Assembly (NCBI GenBank): GCA_012861695.1
Contig: JAAOOA010000060.1
Span: forward strand, 12,273,949-12,337,948
Direction: 5' to 3'
Length of the DNA: 64,000 bases
Source: Trematomus loennbergii
Lineage: Eukaryota; Chordata; Actinopteri; Perciformes; Nototheniidae
In this document: piece after piece, positions 34,492 to 45,299 of the stretch
How the letters are laid out: each line of letters begins with the position of its first letter
How positions within the stretch are numbered: the stretch's first letter is position 1
Program-made: the position numbers and the translations under genes
The notes under the pieces: model-generated
What the model saw: the letters and a program-made list of their open reading frames with translations, nothing else
The model's database searches: none
What the model was told of the DNA's origin: nothing

Positions 34492-35126
34492 ACCAATAGT
34501 CTTGGTAGAGCATTTGCTTGGCACTTCCGGGTATTTCTCCACTGGTTGGGCCATGTTAACAATACCGTGTAACTGTCACGTTTGAAGGGACGAAACCGTG
34601 ACATATTCACGTCTCCCAGCATGGTAGATCGTCACATGTTCACGTCTTGCCGTGATACCGGGTTGAATTATGCATATGACATGATAAATATGCTCTGTGA
34701 TGTAAATATCCAGCACTGGTAGCTATTAAAGGGATATGGAATATATGTCCTTGCACAAATGTTATATTGTATTTCTATATGTGTGTGTATGTATTACACA
34801 TTCTCCCTTTGATGCAGTTGAATATGAATGAATAAAACATATTTATTTTTAAATACTTGGTCTTGTGAGTCCCCTTTTTGTATGGCCACTTCAGCCAGGT
34901 CAAACAGAACAGTTGCTCAAGGTTTCTGTTGACATGTCTTAGAATGATCACATTACATTATATAAATGTGCCCAGAGTGAAGTCCTTGTGGCGAGTTACC
35001 TTCAAATGCCTCTTAAAGAAGAGAACAATTGTGAATAAATCTATAATTTTCAAGTCTTTCATAAAGCCCTGCATGATTTCTATTTCAAGCCCTTACCCCA
35101 CACCAAAGCAAGTATATCTCATGCCC
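34492..35126. other. Unassigned stretch, no gene supported
   Basis: AT-rich. Frames at 34878-35237 have no recognised motif. An AATAAA lies near 34831. Confidence 0.4.
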
Positions 35127-36904
35127 CTTTCACACCGGCGCTTTTCCAGCTCCGGCTCGGAGTGCAGGAAACCAAACCCACCTCCCCTGAACATGGGTCG
35201 ACTGAAGAGTCTCGTCATGCCTGCCTACAAGCAGTAGCGCTGAGCAAAGTGACTAGAAGGCAACCACACACTTATAAAAAAAAAACACACTTTATAAAGT
35301 CAGGCAACACTAACCAGGCTTCGTGTGATTCTGTTCATTTGTACCTTACTTTGACCATCCGTTCGCTGTTATTGATCATTGTGGAGAGCAGGCAGACGTT
35401 TTGTTTGTTATTATAGCAGCTATCGGATGGAATCAATACATGGGCTGCACAGGTTGTGTTGTAGCAAACACTGTGGTGATGGCTTAAAGCCCACCTCCGC
35501 TACGCGCCGTTCGTTAGATGAGCCTGGTTATATTTAATAAAGAAGGAATTCAAAACACCGGAATAAAGGTTATAACAATAATCTGATTTACTGGTAAAAA
35601 ACAAACACTTATACAAGTTTACAGAGTACTCTGGACCTCAAGTTCTACTGCCGTGCGATACAGGTATCGGGACCAGCCAGTCAGAAACAGGAAGCATTTT
35701 GCATGAATAAACAACAGTATTCATAGACATTTTTGGGGCGGAGATGTGTTGACTCTTCCTTCCCATTTTACTCCGAAGCGAATCAGAGAGTCCGTGGGGA
35801 GGAGCTGTGTGAGCTGCTCACTCCCCCAGGTGTTTTTACTGGTTGGATTCACTTCTGGTCGGGTCCAATACAGCGAATCAGAGTTCTGGGAAAAAGTATG
35901 TTTTCTTCTGAGCAGAGCGTGAGATTCGGAAGTACACAAGGACAGAGTCAATCTTTATCTCTGCACCTGTATCCACTCCTTTACTTTCCCAAGGAATATT
36001 TCACACAAACTATTCTTTCCCAGACAACCAAACATTGTACACAGATATATTGATGCCCAGAAAGGACCTTGAAAAGAATATGTGTGTGTGCTGGTGGGAG
36101 GAGGTGTATGTGTGTGTAGGGATATCTGGGTCAGTGAGTTGTAAGTGAGAAGACAATATATATGGGATTACTTAAAACAGTTCAAACAATACATGTTCAC
36201 TAAAATACAATTCAAAATAATACATGTTTACTTCAATACAGTTTAGAACCATATCTGTTTACTTTAGTTGTCATGTCCGACTATCACAAGTAGAATCATA
36301 ATGAAAAACACGCCGTTAAAATGTGCCTGTAGAAAACGTCTTAGCAAGTAGTCAGTTTGCTATGCTAACATCACCCATGTTATACCAGAGAAACTTTCAT
36401 AACAGCGTTGTGATGCCAAACAGCGTCAATTCAGACTGACACACATTCACTTAAGGGGAACTTGGGATATGTATCAGCTGCTTGTGTGACAGTCAGACAG
36501 TGAATACTTTAGAGCCGTGTGAGCTAACCCGGAGCTAACGGGAGAATAAACTCCCGTGGAAGAGCAGCCAGCACTGCAGCGGTCGGTAAATGCCGCTGAA
36601 ACACATTAATAAACAATGAACCACGGCACTCTGGAGAAAAGTATAAGGTTGGAGAAGTCGTTATTTAATTTAATCTGGCTTCGTATGATTAAAAGCAACA
36701 CGATCATCGATCCGACGCAGTCCCTCCCCGTTGTTGTTGTTGCGAGCTCCGTTGGGGAGAAAATCAGCGATGTAAACGGTGACGTCATGACGCAGCAGCG
36801 GCAGCTGGGCGGTGTGAACAGAGCGGGAGCTGAAAAGGGAAACCGGAGCTGAACCAGAAAAGCTCTAGCTAGGAGCTAGAAAGGGGAAAGCGCTGGTGTG
36901 AAAG
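35127..36904. mobile_element. MITE with CTTTCACACC ends, split by a solo LTR
   Basis: Left end CTTTCACACCGGCGCTTTTCC and right end GGGGAAAGCGCTGGTGTGAAAG are inverted repeats. Interior (35148-35456 and 36271-36880) is non-coding. No clear target duplication. Related ends occur at 62106-62696. Confidence 0.72.
35457..36266 (-). repeat. Solo ERV LTR
   Basis: About 810 bp, TGTTGTAGCAAACACTGTGG to TTTACTTTA, flanked by GTTG at 35453-35456 and 36267-36270. Nearly identical to 5759-6566. Intra-element recombination has removed the interior. Confidence 0.88.
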
Positions 36905-37149
36905 CCGCATGAGGGACCAGCATTGCTTTCTGTATACTCATGGTTCTTTGTCTCAGACTCCTTTTCACATATCATCTGATATCAAAAACACTGCTCGTAC
37001 ACGATAATAGAAGGGTGTAACGGTTGGTGTCTGCTTTGTCAGGACTCCTCACTTCCTCTTATGCGGCTTTGTAAACCTGAAGAGTCAGTGCCAGTGCCTC
37101 ACCAGCCTAAGTTTTTTGTGCCCCACCACTTTTGTACATATGAAAACGC

Positions 37150-37665
37150 CACTGGTTCTTCGAATCTTTATTCTTCCCCTTAATATTATTAGTGCGAATG
37201 CTGTGCCACAGCATTCCACTATAGTACTTCAATTATTTATTCTTCCCCTTATTAGTGCGAATGCTGTGCCACAGCATTCCACTATAGTACTTCAATTCTT
37301 TATTAGTGCGAATGCTGTTTACAGCATTCCATTATAGTTCTTCGAATCTTTATTCTTCCCTTAATATTTAGTGCGAATGCTGTTTACAGCATTCCACTAT
37401 AGTTCTTCGAATCTTTATTCTTCCCCTTAATATTTAGTGCGAATGCTGTTTACAGCATTCCACTATAGTTCTTCAAATCTTTATTAGTGTGAATGCTGTG
37501 CCACAGCATTCCACTATAGTACTTAAATTCTTTATTCTTCCCCTTATTAGTGCGAATGCTGTGCCACAGCATTCCACTATAGTACTTCAAATCTTTATTA
37601 GTATGAATGCTGTGCCACAGCATTCCACTATAGTACTTAAAATCTTTATTCTTTCCGCTTATTAT
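37150..37665. repeat. Palindromic minisatellite, 8 units
   Basis: GAATGCTGTGCCACAGCATTC (or GCTGTTTACAGC) hairpins followed by CACTATAG recur near 37196, 37258, 37306, 37372, 37439, 37490, 37552 and 37604, with 50-66-bp spacing and TCTTTATTCTTCCCCTT linkers. Each unit can fold into a hairpin. Confidence 0.88.
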
Positions 37666-38836
37666 TATTTCAGCCAATACTTTGGCTCTCGATAACTTCA
37701 GCTTATTTTCAGCTACAGAAACCATTCAAATATTAAACTATTCAGCCTGTTCAGGAATCGATGGGAAACCTTCACATTCTTTAAAATATGTTATACTTCT
37801 TGAAATATTCAGCTTTTTAAACTCTTTTTTTTAACATGGAAGTCAATGGGAGATGCCTTCAAATCCTCTTTTCCTACACTTTGCGCCAAATGCTACTCCT
37901 TCCACATACTTTCAGCTAGACACTTCATTCAACTTTCAAATAATCACAAGACCTTCAGCTATTCAAACTTGATTTTTATCTTTGATATCTTTTACACTTT
38001 TTGAGATATTTAACTTAGTTTGGAGCTTGGTAGAGAGGCCTTTTTCAGATTTTAACATTAGTGTGGATGGAGCAGCTCGTTAAGTCTAGAGTGCTTTGAT
38101 CTCAAAACAGAGTGCAGCAGTGCTCCCCAAAAAATGTTTTAAACTTGCCATAATTCCCAAACCCTACACTCCTCAGACGTATTTGTTCATGAAAAACGTA
38201 GGAGAACCTCTCCTAGCTTGGAAAATTAAAAAAAATTAAGAAGAAATATTAATCAAAATGCCTCTTGAGGGCATGAAGAGACAAAAAGTCCACCTAGCTC
38301 CCAATTGATTCCCATGTTAAATCTTTCCGGAACTTTCTTCAGAACAGAGAGAAGTACACTTTAGACAAACTGCTCGCATCTCCACATTTTACACACAAAA
38401 CCAAAAAAAACAACATATATCAGTTCATTGGGGTTCCCAGATGCTCACGGTCTGGTCATTTTTTGATAGGAGCCATAGGTTTTGAACAGGTGGCAAAATT
38501 GTCAGATATAATCCTCAATGTATTCTTAATGGGACTCAGTGCTGCAGTTGGTAAATCGTCATAAGTCGTCACCATGGTAACCTTTCATCTCTGGGTTTAC
38601 ACACACAGGTGTTTGTAAACATTCATTCACTACTATTTACATTTAATATCTTTATTTAACACCTTGAGCCTAATTTCAGCTGCAGGAACCATTCAAATAT
38701 CAAACTATTCAGCCTTTTCAGCACATGATGGGAAAACTTTCAACTTTTTCAAAATATGTTATACTTTTTAAAACATTCAGCTTTTTAAAGTCTTTTTTTA
38801 ACATGGAGGTCATTGCAATGCATTTGAGCTGTAACA

Positions 38837-38838
<2 letters not shown>

Positions 38839-38879
<41 letters not shown>

Positions 38880-38931
38880 CACACTCACACTCACACTCAC
38901 ACTCTCTCTCTCACAGACAGACAGACACACA

Positions 38932-38969
<38 letters not shown>

Positions 38970-38980
38970 CCCTCTCTCTC
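38839..38980. repeat. (CA)n/(CTCACA)n compound microsatellite
   Basis: Runs of ACACAC, CACTCA and CTCTCT in sequence. Confidence 0.95.
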
Positions 38981-38989
38981 AGACACATC

Positions 38990-39480
38990 AAGATAAGAGA
39001 GAGAGGGCGATCAAGAGAAGTTAGAGAGGGTGATAGAAGAGTGAAAGGTTGATCAAGAGAAGAGAGGGCGATCAAGAGGAGAGAGAGAGGGCGATCAAGA
39101 GAAGAGAGAGACGGTGATCAAGAGGAGAGATAGAGGGCGATCAAGAGGAGAGAGAGAGGGCGATCAAGAGAAGAGAGAGAGGGCGATCAAGAGAAGAGAG
39201 AGAGGGTGATAGAAGAGTGAGAGGGTGATCAAGAGAAGAGAGGGAGGGTGATGAAGAGAAGAGAGAGAGGGCGATGAAGAGAAGAGAGAGGGCGATCAAG
39301 AGGAGAGAGAGAGGGTGATCAAGAGAAGAGAGAGGGCGATCAAGAGAAGAGAGAGAGGGCGAGCAAGAGAAGAGAGAGAGGGCGATCAAGAGAAGAGAGA
39401 GAGGGCGATCAAGAGGGCGATAGAAGATTGAGAGGGTGATCAAGAGAAGAGAGAGGGCGATCAAGAGAAGAGAGAGAGTA
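38990..39480. repeat. Purine-rich GA minisatellite, about 21-bp unit
   Basis: About 20 copies of AGAGAGAGGGCGATCAAGAG with variable GA runs. Nearly 490 bp of almost pure purine on one strand. Confidence 0.93.
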
Positions 39481-39604
39481 ATGTAACCTAATGTAATGTA
39501 TAACTCCTATGAAAATGTTCAAAAAGTGCTCAAACTTCACATGTGTGCTAACAGTCCAGCCGTGAAGACATCTAGGGGACAGTTTTGAGATTTCTTCAAA
39601 TGCT

Positions 39605-39618
39605 GTTGCCATGGCAAC
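39605..39618. promoter_or_regulatory. Perfect RFX X-box palindrome
   Basis: GTTGCCATGGCAAC is the consensus imperfect-inverted X-box bound by RFX factors. Variants occur at 39752-39765 (GTTGCCATGGCGAC) and 38568-38581 (GTCACCATGGTAAC). Occupancy is unknown. Confidence 0.4.
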
Positions 39619-40234
39619 ACAATGCTCACCATGAAACACGGTTTTCTCATAACTTCAGTGAAAATGCTCGAAATGGCCCAAAACTTCACAGGTTTGGTAA
39701 CGATGCAGCCATCAACACATCTAAGCGTATTATGGGGTGTCATCAAATGCCGTTGCCATGGCGACAGTTAATTCACCATCAAGTTAGTTCAAAAGTTTGT
39801 AGTTCAAATATTATGCTGCTTTCCAAGCCTTTTTACTTTCTTTCTCATCTTGATACAAATTCATTCACTTCTACTTACATCTGATATTTAACTCCTTCAG
39901 CCTATTTTCAGCTGCAGAAATCATTCAACTATTACATTATTCAGCTATTTCAGGACATCAAGGCTATACATGTTTTTTTAAACCTTTTCTTTTAAATATT
40001 AAGCTTTTTCTGCATTTTTGTAGCTAAAAGCAGCTACCATTCAGCTAATAACATATTCAGCTTTTTCTGCATTTTCAGCTAAATTCAGCCACAAATGTTC
40101 ACAGTTTACAACATTCGCACGCATTTTCTGCAGGAAATGCATTTTCTATAGTGTCAACATGTAATGTGTGTAAAATGTATGATGTTCATTTATTTTATAT
40201 TTTCCTAAATATACGGTGGCCCGGAAGTGCAAGA

Positions 40235-41010
40235 CACCACAGCATTTCACAAAAGAACCACAGCATTTCAGAAAACACAACAGCATTTCAGAAAACACAA
40301 CAGCATTTCAGAAAACACCACAGCATTTCACAAAACGCCGCAGCATTTCAGAAAACACAACAGCATTTCAAAAACACAACAGCATTTCAGAAAACACAAC
40401 AGCATTTCACAAAACACAACAGCATTTCACAAAACGCCACAGCATTTCACAAAACACAACAGCATTTCACAAAACACAACAGCATTTCAGAAAACACAAC
40501 AGCATTTCACAAAACGCCACAGCATTTCACAAAACACAACAGCATTTCAGAAAACACAACAGCATTTCAGAAAACACAACAGCATTTCAGAAAACACAAC
40601 AGCATTTCAGAAAACACAACAGCATTTCAGAAAACGCTACACCATTTCAGAAAACACCACAGCATTTCACAAAACGCTGCAGCATTTCACAAAACGCCGC
40701 AGCATTTCACAAAACACAACAGCATTTCACAAACACAACAGCATTTCACAAAACACAACAGCATTTCACAAAACACAACAGCATTTCAGAAAACACAACA
40801 GCATTTCACAAAACGCCGCAGCATTTCAGAAAACACAACAGCATTTCACAAAACACCACAGCATTTCACAAAACGCCGCAGCATTTCAGAAAACACAACA
40901 GCATTTCAGAAAACACAACAGCATTTCACAAAACGCCGCAGCATTTCACAAAACGCCGCAGCATTTCACAAAACACAACAGCATTTCACAAAACACCACA
41001 GCATTTCACA
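40235..41010. repeat. 20-bp minisatellite, about 38 units
   Basis: Units CACAACAGCATTTCA(C/G)AAAA, with CACCA and CGCCG variants. Because 20 bp is not a multiple of three and the unit lacks stops, all three forward frames are open; none is a gene. Confidence 0.97.
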
Positions 41011-41148
41011 TTGGACGGAAAGGGTATTCCTTTAGGGAGAACACTTCTTGTTTGTGATTGGACAGAGCCAGCCAGAGAAGCACTGCTGTGATTGGTTGTT
41101 TTTGCTGCCAGTCAAGAAATTACGCTTCGTGATTGGTCAGCACCCGAC

Positions 41149-42765
41149 AGCGCAACATGTCCCAACCTTTATATATACAGTCTATGGTCCCAACACATCA
41201 GCCGTTAGCTGTTAGCACACACTCAGAGCTCACAGCTCCTCATATCTGTTCAGAAACTGGACAAAAGTTAAACAAGTACAAACCACAGACTGTCTATGTC
41301 ATGGCGAATACAGTCGCTGCTTTATTTATGTCTGTATGACGCTGTTGTGAGTGTGGACGGAGAAGCTACAGGTTAGTTTAGCCTGATCGATCCGCCCCCT
41401 CTCCAGCACGTCTTGTTTGAATGACAGGAGTAAACACTGACAGCTGCGGTGAAACTCGAGCGATTAGAGCGATGCGAAAAAAACATGAATTAATGCTTTA
41501 TTAATTCATGGTTTTTAAGGGGCTTATCTCCATGTAAATACTATGGTAGACCAGCCAATATTCGAATCGCTCTAATCGCTCGAGTTTCACCGCGGCTGTC
41601 AGCTGTGTTTGCTCCTGTCATTCAAACAAGACGCGCTGGAGAGGGGGCGGGGCGTATCTCCATGTAAATCCTATGGGAGATACCAACTACAACAAAATGA
41701 ACATATTGACCGTGATTGAATTGTAATACACGTTTCAAAGTGATGCCGAAGTAACTACATACTGATACCGGTTAGTAAAAACCATGAATTAATGCTTTGA
41801 CAAGTCTGCAGACAAGACGGCAGGCGAAAAGCTTTTAAAATGCGTGTTTTCTGAATGGAATCGGATCCATCAGGCTAAACTAACCTGTAGCTGCTCCGTC
41901 CACACTCACAACAACGTCATACAGACATAAATAAAGCAGCTACTGTATTCGCCATGACATAGACAGTCTGTGGTTTGTACATGTTTAACTTTTGTCCAGT
42001 TTCTGAACAGATATGAGGAGCTGTGAGCTCTGAGTGTGTGCTAACAGCTATATGTCCCAACACATCAGCCGTTAGCTGTTAGCACACACTCAGAGCTCAC
42101 AGCTCCTCATATCTGTTCAGAAACGGGGCAAAAGTTAAACAAGTACAAACCATAGACTGTCTATGTCATGGCGAATACAGTCGCTGCTTTATTTATGTCT
42201 GTATGACGTTATTGTGAGTGTGGACGGAGCAGCTACAGGTTAGTTTAGCCTGATGGATCCGATTCCATTCAGAAAACACGCATTTTAAAAGCTTTTCGCC
42301 TGCCTTCTTGTCTGCAGACTTGTCAAAGCATTCATTCATGGTTTTTACTAACCGGTATCAGTATGTAGTTACTTCGGCATCACTTTGAAACGTGTATTAC
42401 AATTCAATCACGGTCAATATGTTCATTTTGTTGTCGAGTTTCACCGCAGCTGTCAGTGTTTACTCCTGTCATTCAAACAAGACGTGCTGGAGAGGGGGCG
42501 GATCGATCAGGCTAAACTAACCTGTAGCTGCTCCGTCCACACTCACAACAGCGTCATACAGACATAAATAAAGCAGCGACTGTATTCGCCATGACATAGA
42601 CAGTCTGTGGTTTGTACTTGTTTAACTTTTGTCCAGTTTCTGAACAGATATGAGGAGCTGTGACCTCTGAGTGTGTGCTAACAGCTAACGGTTGATGTGT
42701 TGGGACATGTTGCGCTCGGGTGCTGACCAATCACGAAGCGTCATTTCTTGACTGGCAGCAAAAAC
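41149..42765. repeat. Alternating inverted modules A-A'-A-A'
   Basis: Three palindromic junctions: near 41515 (CTCGAGCGATTAGAGCGAT and its complement), near 42053 (GAGCTCTGAGTGTGTGCTAA and its complement) and near 42430. Homologous to 703-1024. Confidence 0.85.
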
Positions 42766-43110
42766 TGGGGTTACGTATTGTAACCCAGCTTCTATGAGTA
42801 TAGGCGCAGCCCTCTAAGGCTATCGCTATTGGGTAATCCCACTGCACGTGTGCAGCACTGACAGACTTAATCCACGCCCACCTATGACGTGGGCCCCACC
42901 TACGGCCTCACTTCCGTATAAATAGGAAGTAGGCCCGACCATCTGCTCCCACGCAAACAGCTTTTCTTCAGCTATTCACAGCCAGTGGGGCCCGAACCTT
43001 AGAGGGCTGCGCCTATACTCATAGAAGCTGGGTTACAATACGTAACCCCAGTTCTATTTCGTATAAGGCTTCGCCCTCTAAGGCTATCGCTATTGGGTTA
43101 AGGGCGAAGC
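42766..43110 (-). repeat. DIRS copy 2 3' terminal repeat and internal complementary region
   Basis: CTCTAAGGCTATCGCTATTG appears at 42811 and 43077, and TTCTATGAGTATAGGCGCAG at 42790 recurs inverted at 43003-43025. Confidence 0.88.
42917..42925 (+). promoter_or_regulatory. TATA box in DIRS 3' terminal repeat (antisense direction)
   Basis: TATAAATAG, pointing into the element on the plus strand, opposite to the coding strand. Confidence 0.5.
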
Positions 43111-43238
43111 AGGATGTAGTCCACGCCCCACTGGTCCGTCCGTTACCAGGAGCACAAAAAACACACCTACTCAATTTAATAACCCATGTCCATTGCGCCA
43201 TGCGTAATGGAGCATCACAGTCCCTGGAAATGTAGCAT

Positions 43239-44176
43239 TTAAAATGAATATTCTCCATGAGGGAATGAAGGTGAATACCTGTCGTTATAAAAAGTAGAGA
43301 CCAAAGTCCCACTTGTTACAACGAAAAAAGAGAGGAAACAGGGCAGCTCTCTGAGTGCCGACAGGCAGGAGAGAGGGCACACAGTTGTGTCCCCGACATT
43401 ACTCACTCTGACAGGACATTCAGTACTGAGTGTGTCAGAGAGACATCCCTCAAATAAAAACGAATAAAAGAACAGGGGGAAGACCAATGCAAATGTCTTC
43501 CACTGTCGGTCCTCCGTGCAACGCCGTAGAGGTTGATACAATTCCTCTGGTGCCGTGCGCTTGATGTTCTCCGGAGGATCCGCCCCAGAGGAGACATACG
43601 CCTGTGACACAGCCTCACACAGCCAGTGTGACAGGCGTTGTGCAGACAGAGGCTGCCCCATTGAGCGCTCTCTGTAATGCACAAACAGACGCTGGAAACT
43701 GCGCAACACAGCCGCCATAGCATGACAGCGCGCGCACGGGACGGAGGAGATGAGATGTGGCTTCCTCCTCTGATGTGTGAGGAGGAGGAAAAAAACCTCC
43801 AAAGTTATCACTCTTGATCTAAAAAAGAGACCTGTGATAATTTTTGGCATAAAAACCAGGCTAGGGCGCAAAACAGCTAAGCTGCCATCTCCTTGGATCT
43901 GGAGACATGACGGAGCCACAGAGAGAGCAGACAAATCACTCACCCCTTTTAGCTGATGTCAGAGCCAAGAGCAGAGCTACTTTGGCTGACAAGAACTTTT
44001 AGGGGGACCTGATCTAAAGGTTCAAATGGAGCTTTTCTCAGTGCGCGTAACACTAAAGCCAAATCCCATTGAGGCGCCAAAGCGCGTGACACAGGTCTGA
44101 GTCTCTGTACTCCCCGTAGAAAACGTTTTGTCAGAGGGTGACTAAACACCGTGCTGACACCAAACCTACGTGGCAA
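43239..44176 (-). pseudogene. DIRS copy 2 tyrosine recombinase, frameshifted
   Basis: VSTVFSHPLTKRFLRGVQRL (43949-44176 frame) continues in the 43239-43943 frame as MSDLSALSVAPSCL and SAQRLSHWLCEAVSQAYVSSG. A frameshift lies near 43945. As in copy 1, the H-x-x-R...Y region is not found after AYVSSGADPP, so both copies share this defect or a common defective ancestor. Confidence 0.75.
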
Positions 44177-44299
44177 GATGAAATGGCAGCAGCATATGTT
44201 TTGACCGTGCTATAAGCCAGTTCCTGTCCAGCAACAGCTGGAGGAACGACAGCACGTGAGGCAGGGTGACCGAACGGGGTCCAGGCTTTTCCCTACATG

Positions 44300-45230
44300 T
44301 CAAACGGAACGCTGTCCATTTGGCTGTGTAGGATGCTCTGGTGTGTGAAGCAGCTGCGCTGATCGTACACCTCCCTGGCGATTTATGTAGGCCGCCGCTG
44401 CTTTGTTGTCTGTTCGAATCAACACATGTTGATTGTACCGTAACGGGGCGAAAAAATGCTGGATTACTCTCCATACGGAGAGTAATTCCAGCACGTTTAT
44501 ATGGAGAGACATATGAACCAGCCACTGTCCCCCCCCTGCCTGCGACATGCACGTTCCTCAGCCTGCGAGAGATGCGTCTGTGAACACTGCGGTGTGTGAC
44601 GTCACTCTGCTCAGGGGCACCCCCACTGACAAGACGTGGAGATTTTTCCAATAGGTTAAAACCAAACCCACGGAAGGAGGAATGTACACCATGCGTCTCC
44701 TCTGACGCACAGGGTCGATGCGCAGGCGAATAAACCACCTCTGGAGTCTCCTCAAGTGAAGGAGACCCAGGGCGATCACCACGTGACCAGCTGACATCAT
44801 GTCTAAAAACTGCATCACGGAGAGGGCTGTCACCGCCCCGCGGGGTGTGACGCGCCGGAGGAGAGCTGTCACTTTCTCCCTCTGTGAGAGTCGCGCTCTC
44901 ATGCGGGCTGAGTTCAATTCCACTCCCAGTTAAATGATAACCTGGGAGGGAAGAGGACAGCTCTTCTTCCATTTGATAATGAAAACCCAGGCTTGACAGA
45001 TGCTCCAGCACCTGTTTGATCGTCAGCATGGGAAAAGGCCATTCCCTTGTTGAACACTGACAGATCGAGGATGGGTCTCATTCCCCCCGCCCCGTCTCCT
45101 TCGGGACCAGAAAATAGCGGGAGTAAAAACCCCTGATTTTCTTCCCCTTGAGGAACCCTGGAAAAAGGCTTCCTTTAACAGAGTTCCTGCCGCTCTGCAC
45201 GGAGCGCGAGACACTGTTCCTGGGATGACA
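44300..45230 (-). pseudogene. DIRS copy 2 RT-RNase H with two internal deletions
   Basis: The RT start is seen as RGFYSRYFLVPKETGRGEMRP (about 45090-45150). It then jumps to LTIKQVLEHLSSLGF at about 45029, so the palm with the YLDD box is deleted. RNase H continues (VFTDASLAG, IRTDNKAAAAYINRQGG) and then fuses near 44340 to TRASYTAKWTAF of the YR, deleting about 0.6 kb that copy 1 retains (2750-3366). Catalytically dead. Confidence 0.8.
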
Positions 45231-45299
45231 GGGTTCCCTGTTATCCCGTAGAACTGCGGGGGGGAGAGGCGAACTGCAGAGACTACCCTCTGCCCATCC

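Larger units (their letters stand above)
37666..40150. repeat. Unclassified modular repeat (possibly Helitron/HINE-like)
   Basis: Internally repetitive: CCATTCAAATAT(T/C)AAACTATTCAGCC recurs at 37725 and 38685, TTTTTAACATGGA at 37835 and 38800. Near 40118 a hairpin GCATTTTCTGCAGGAAATGC is followed by ATTTTCTATAG, mirroring the hairpin-plus-CTATAG of the upstream minisatellite. Such hairpin termini and a central minisatellite recall Helentron-derived elements, but I cannot define ends. Confidence 0.35.

Noticed and set aside
37150..37665. Evenly spaced palindromic repeats resembling a CRISPR array
   Set aside because: Spacers are themselves near-identical, the context is vertebrate DNA and there are no cas genes; it is a hairpin minisatellite.
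39141..39464. 107-codon minus ORF of Leu/Ser repeats
   Set aside because: Arises from the GA-rich minisatellite.
40151..41091. Three long overlapping ORFs (276-294 codons) rich in HFTKHNSIS-type repeats
   Set aside because: They are translations of a 20-bp tandem repeat without stops in any forward frame; no start context, domain or splice signal.
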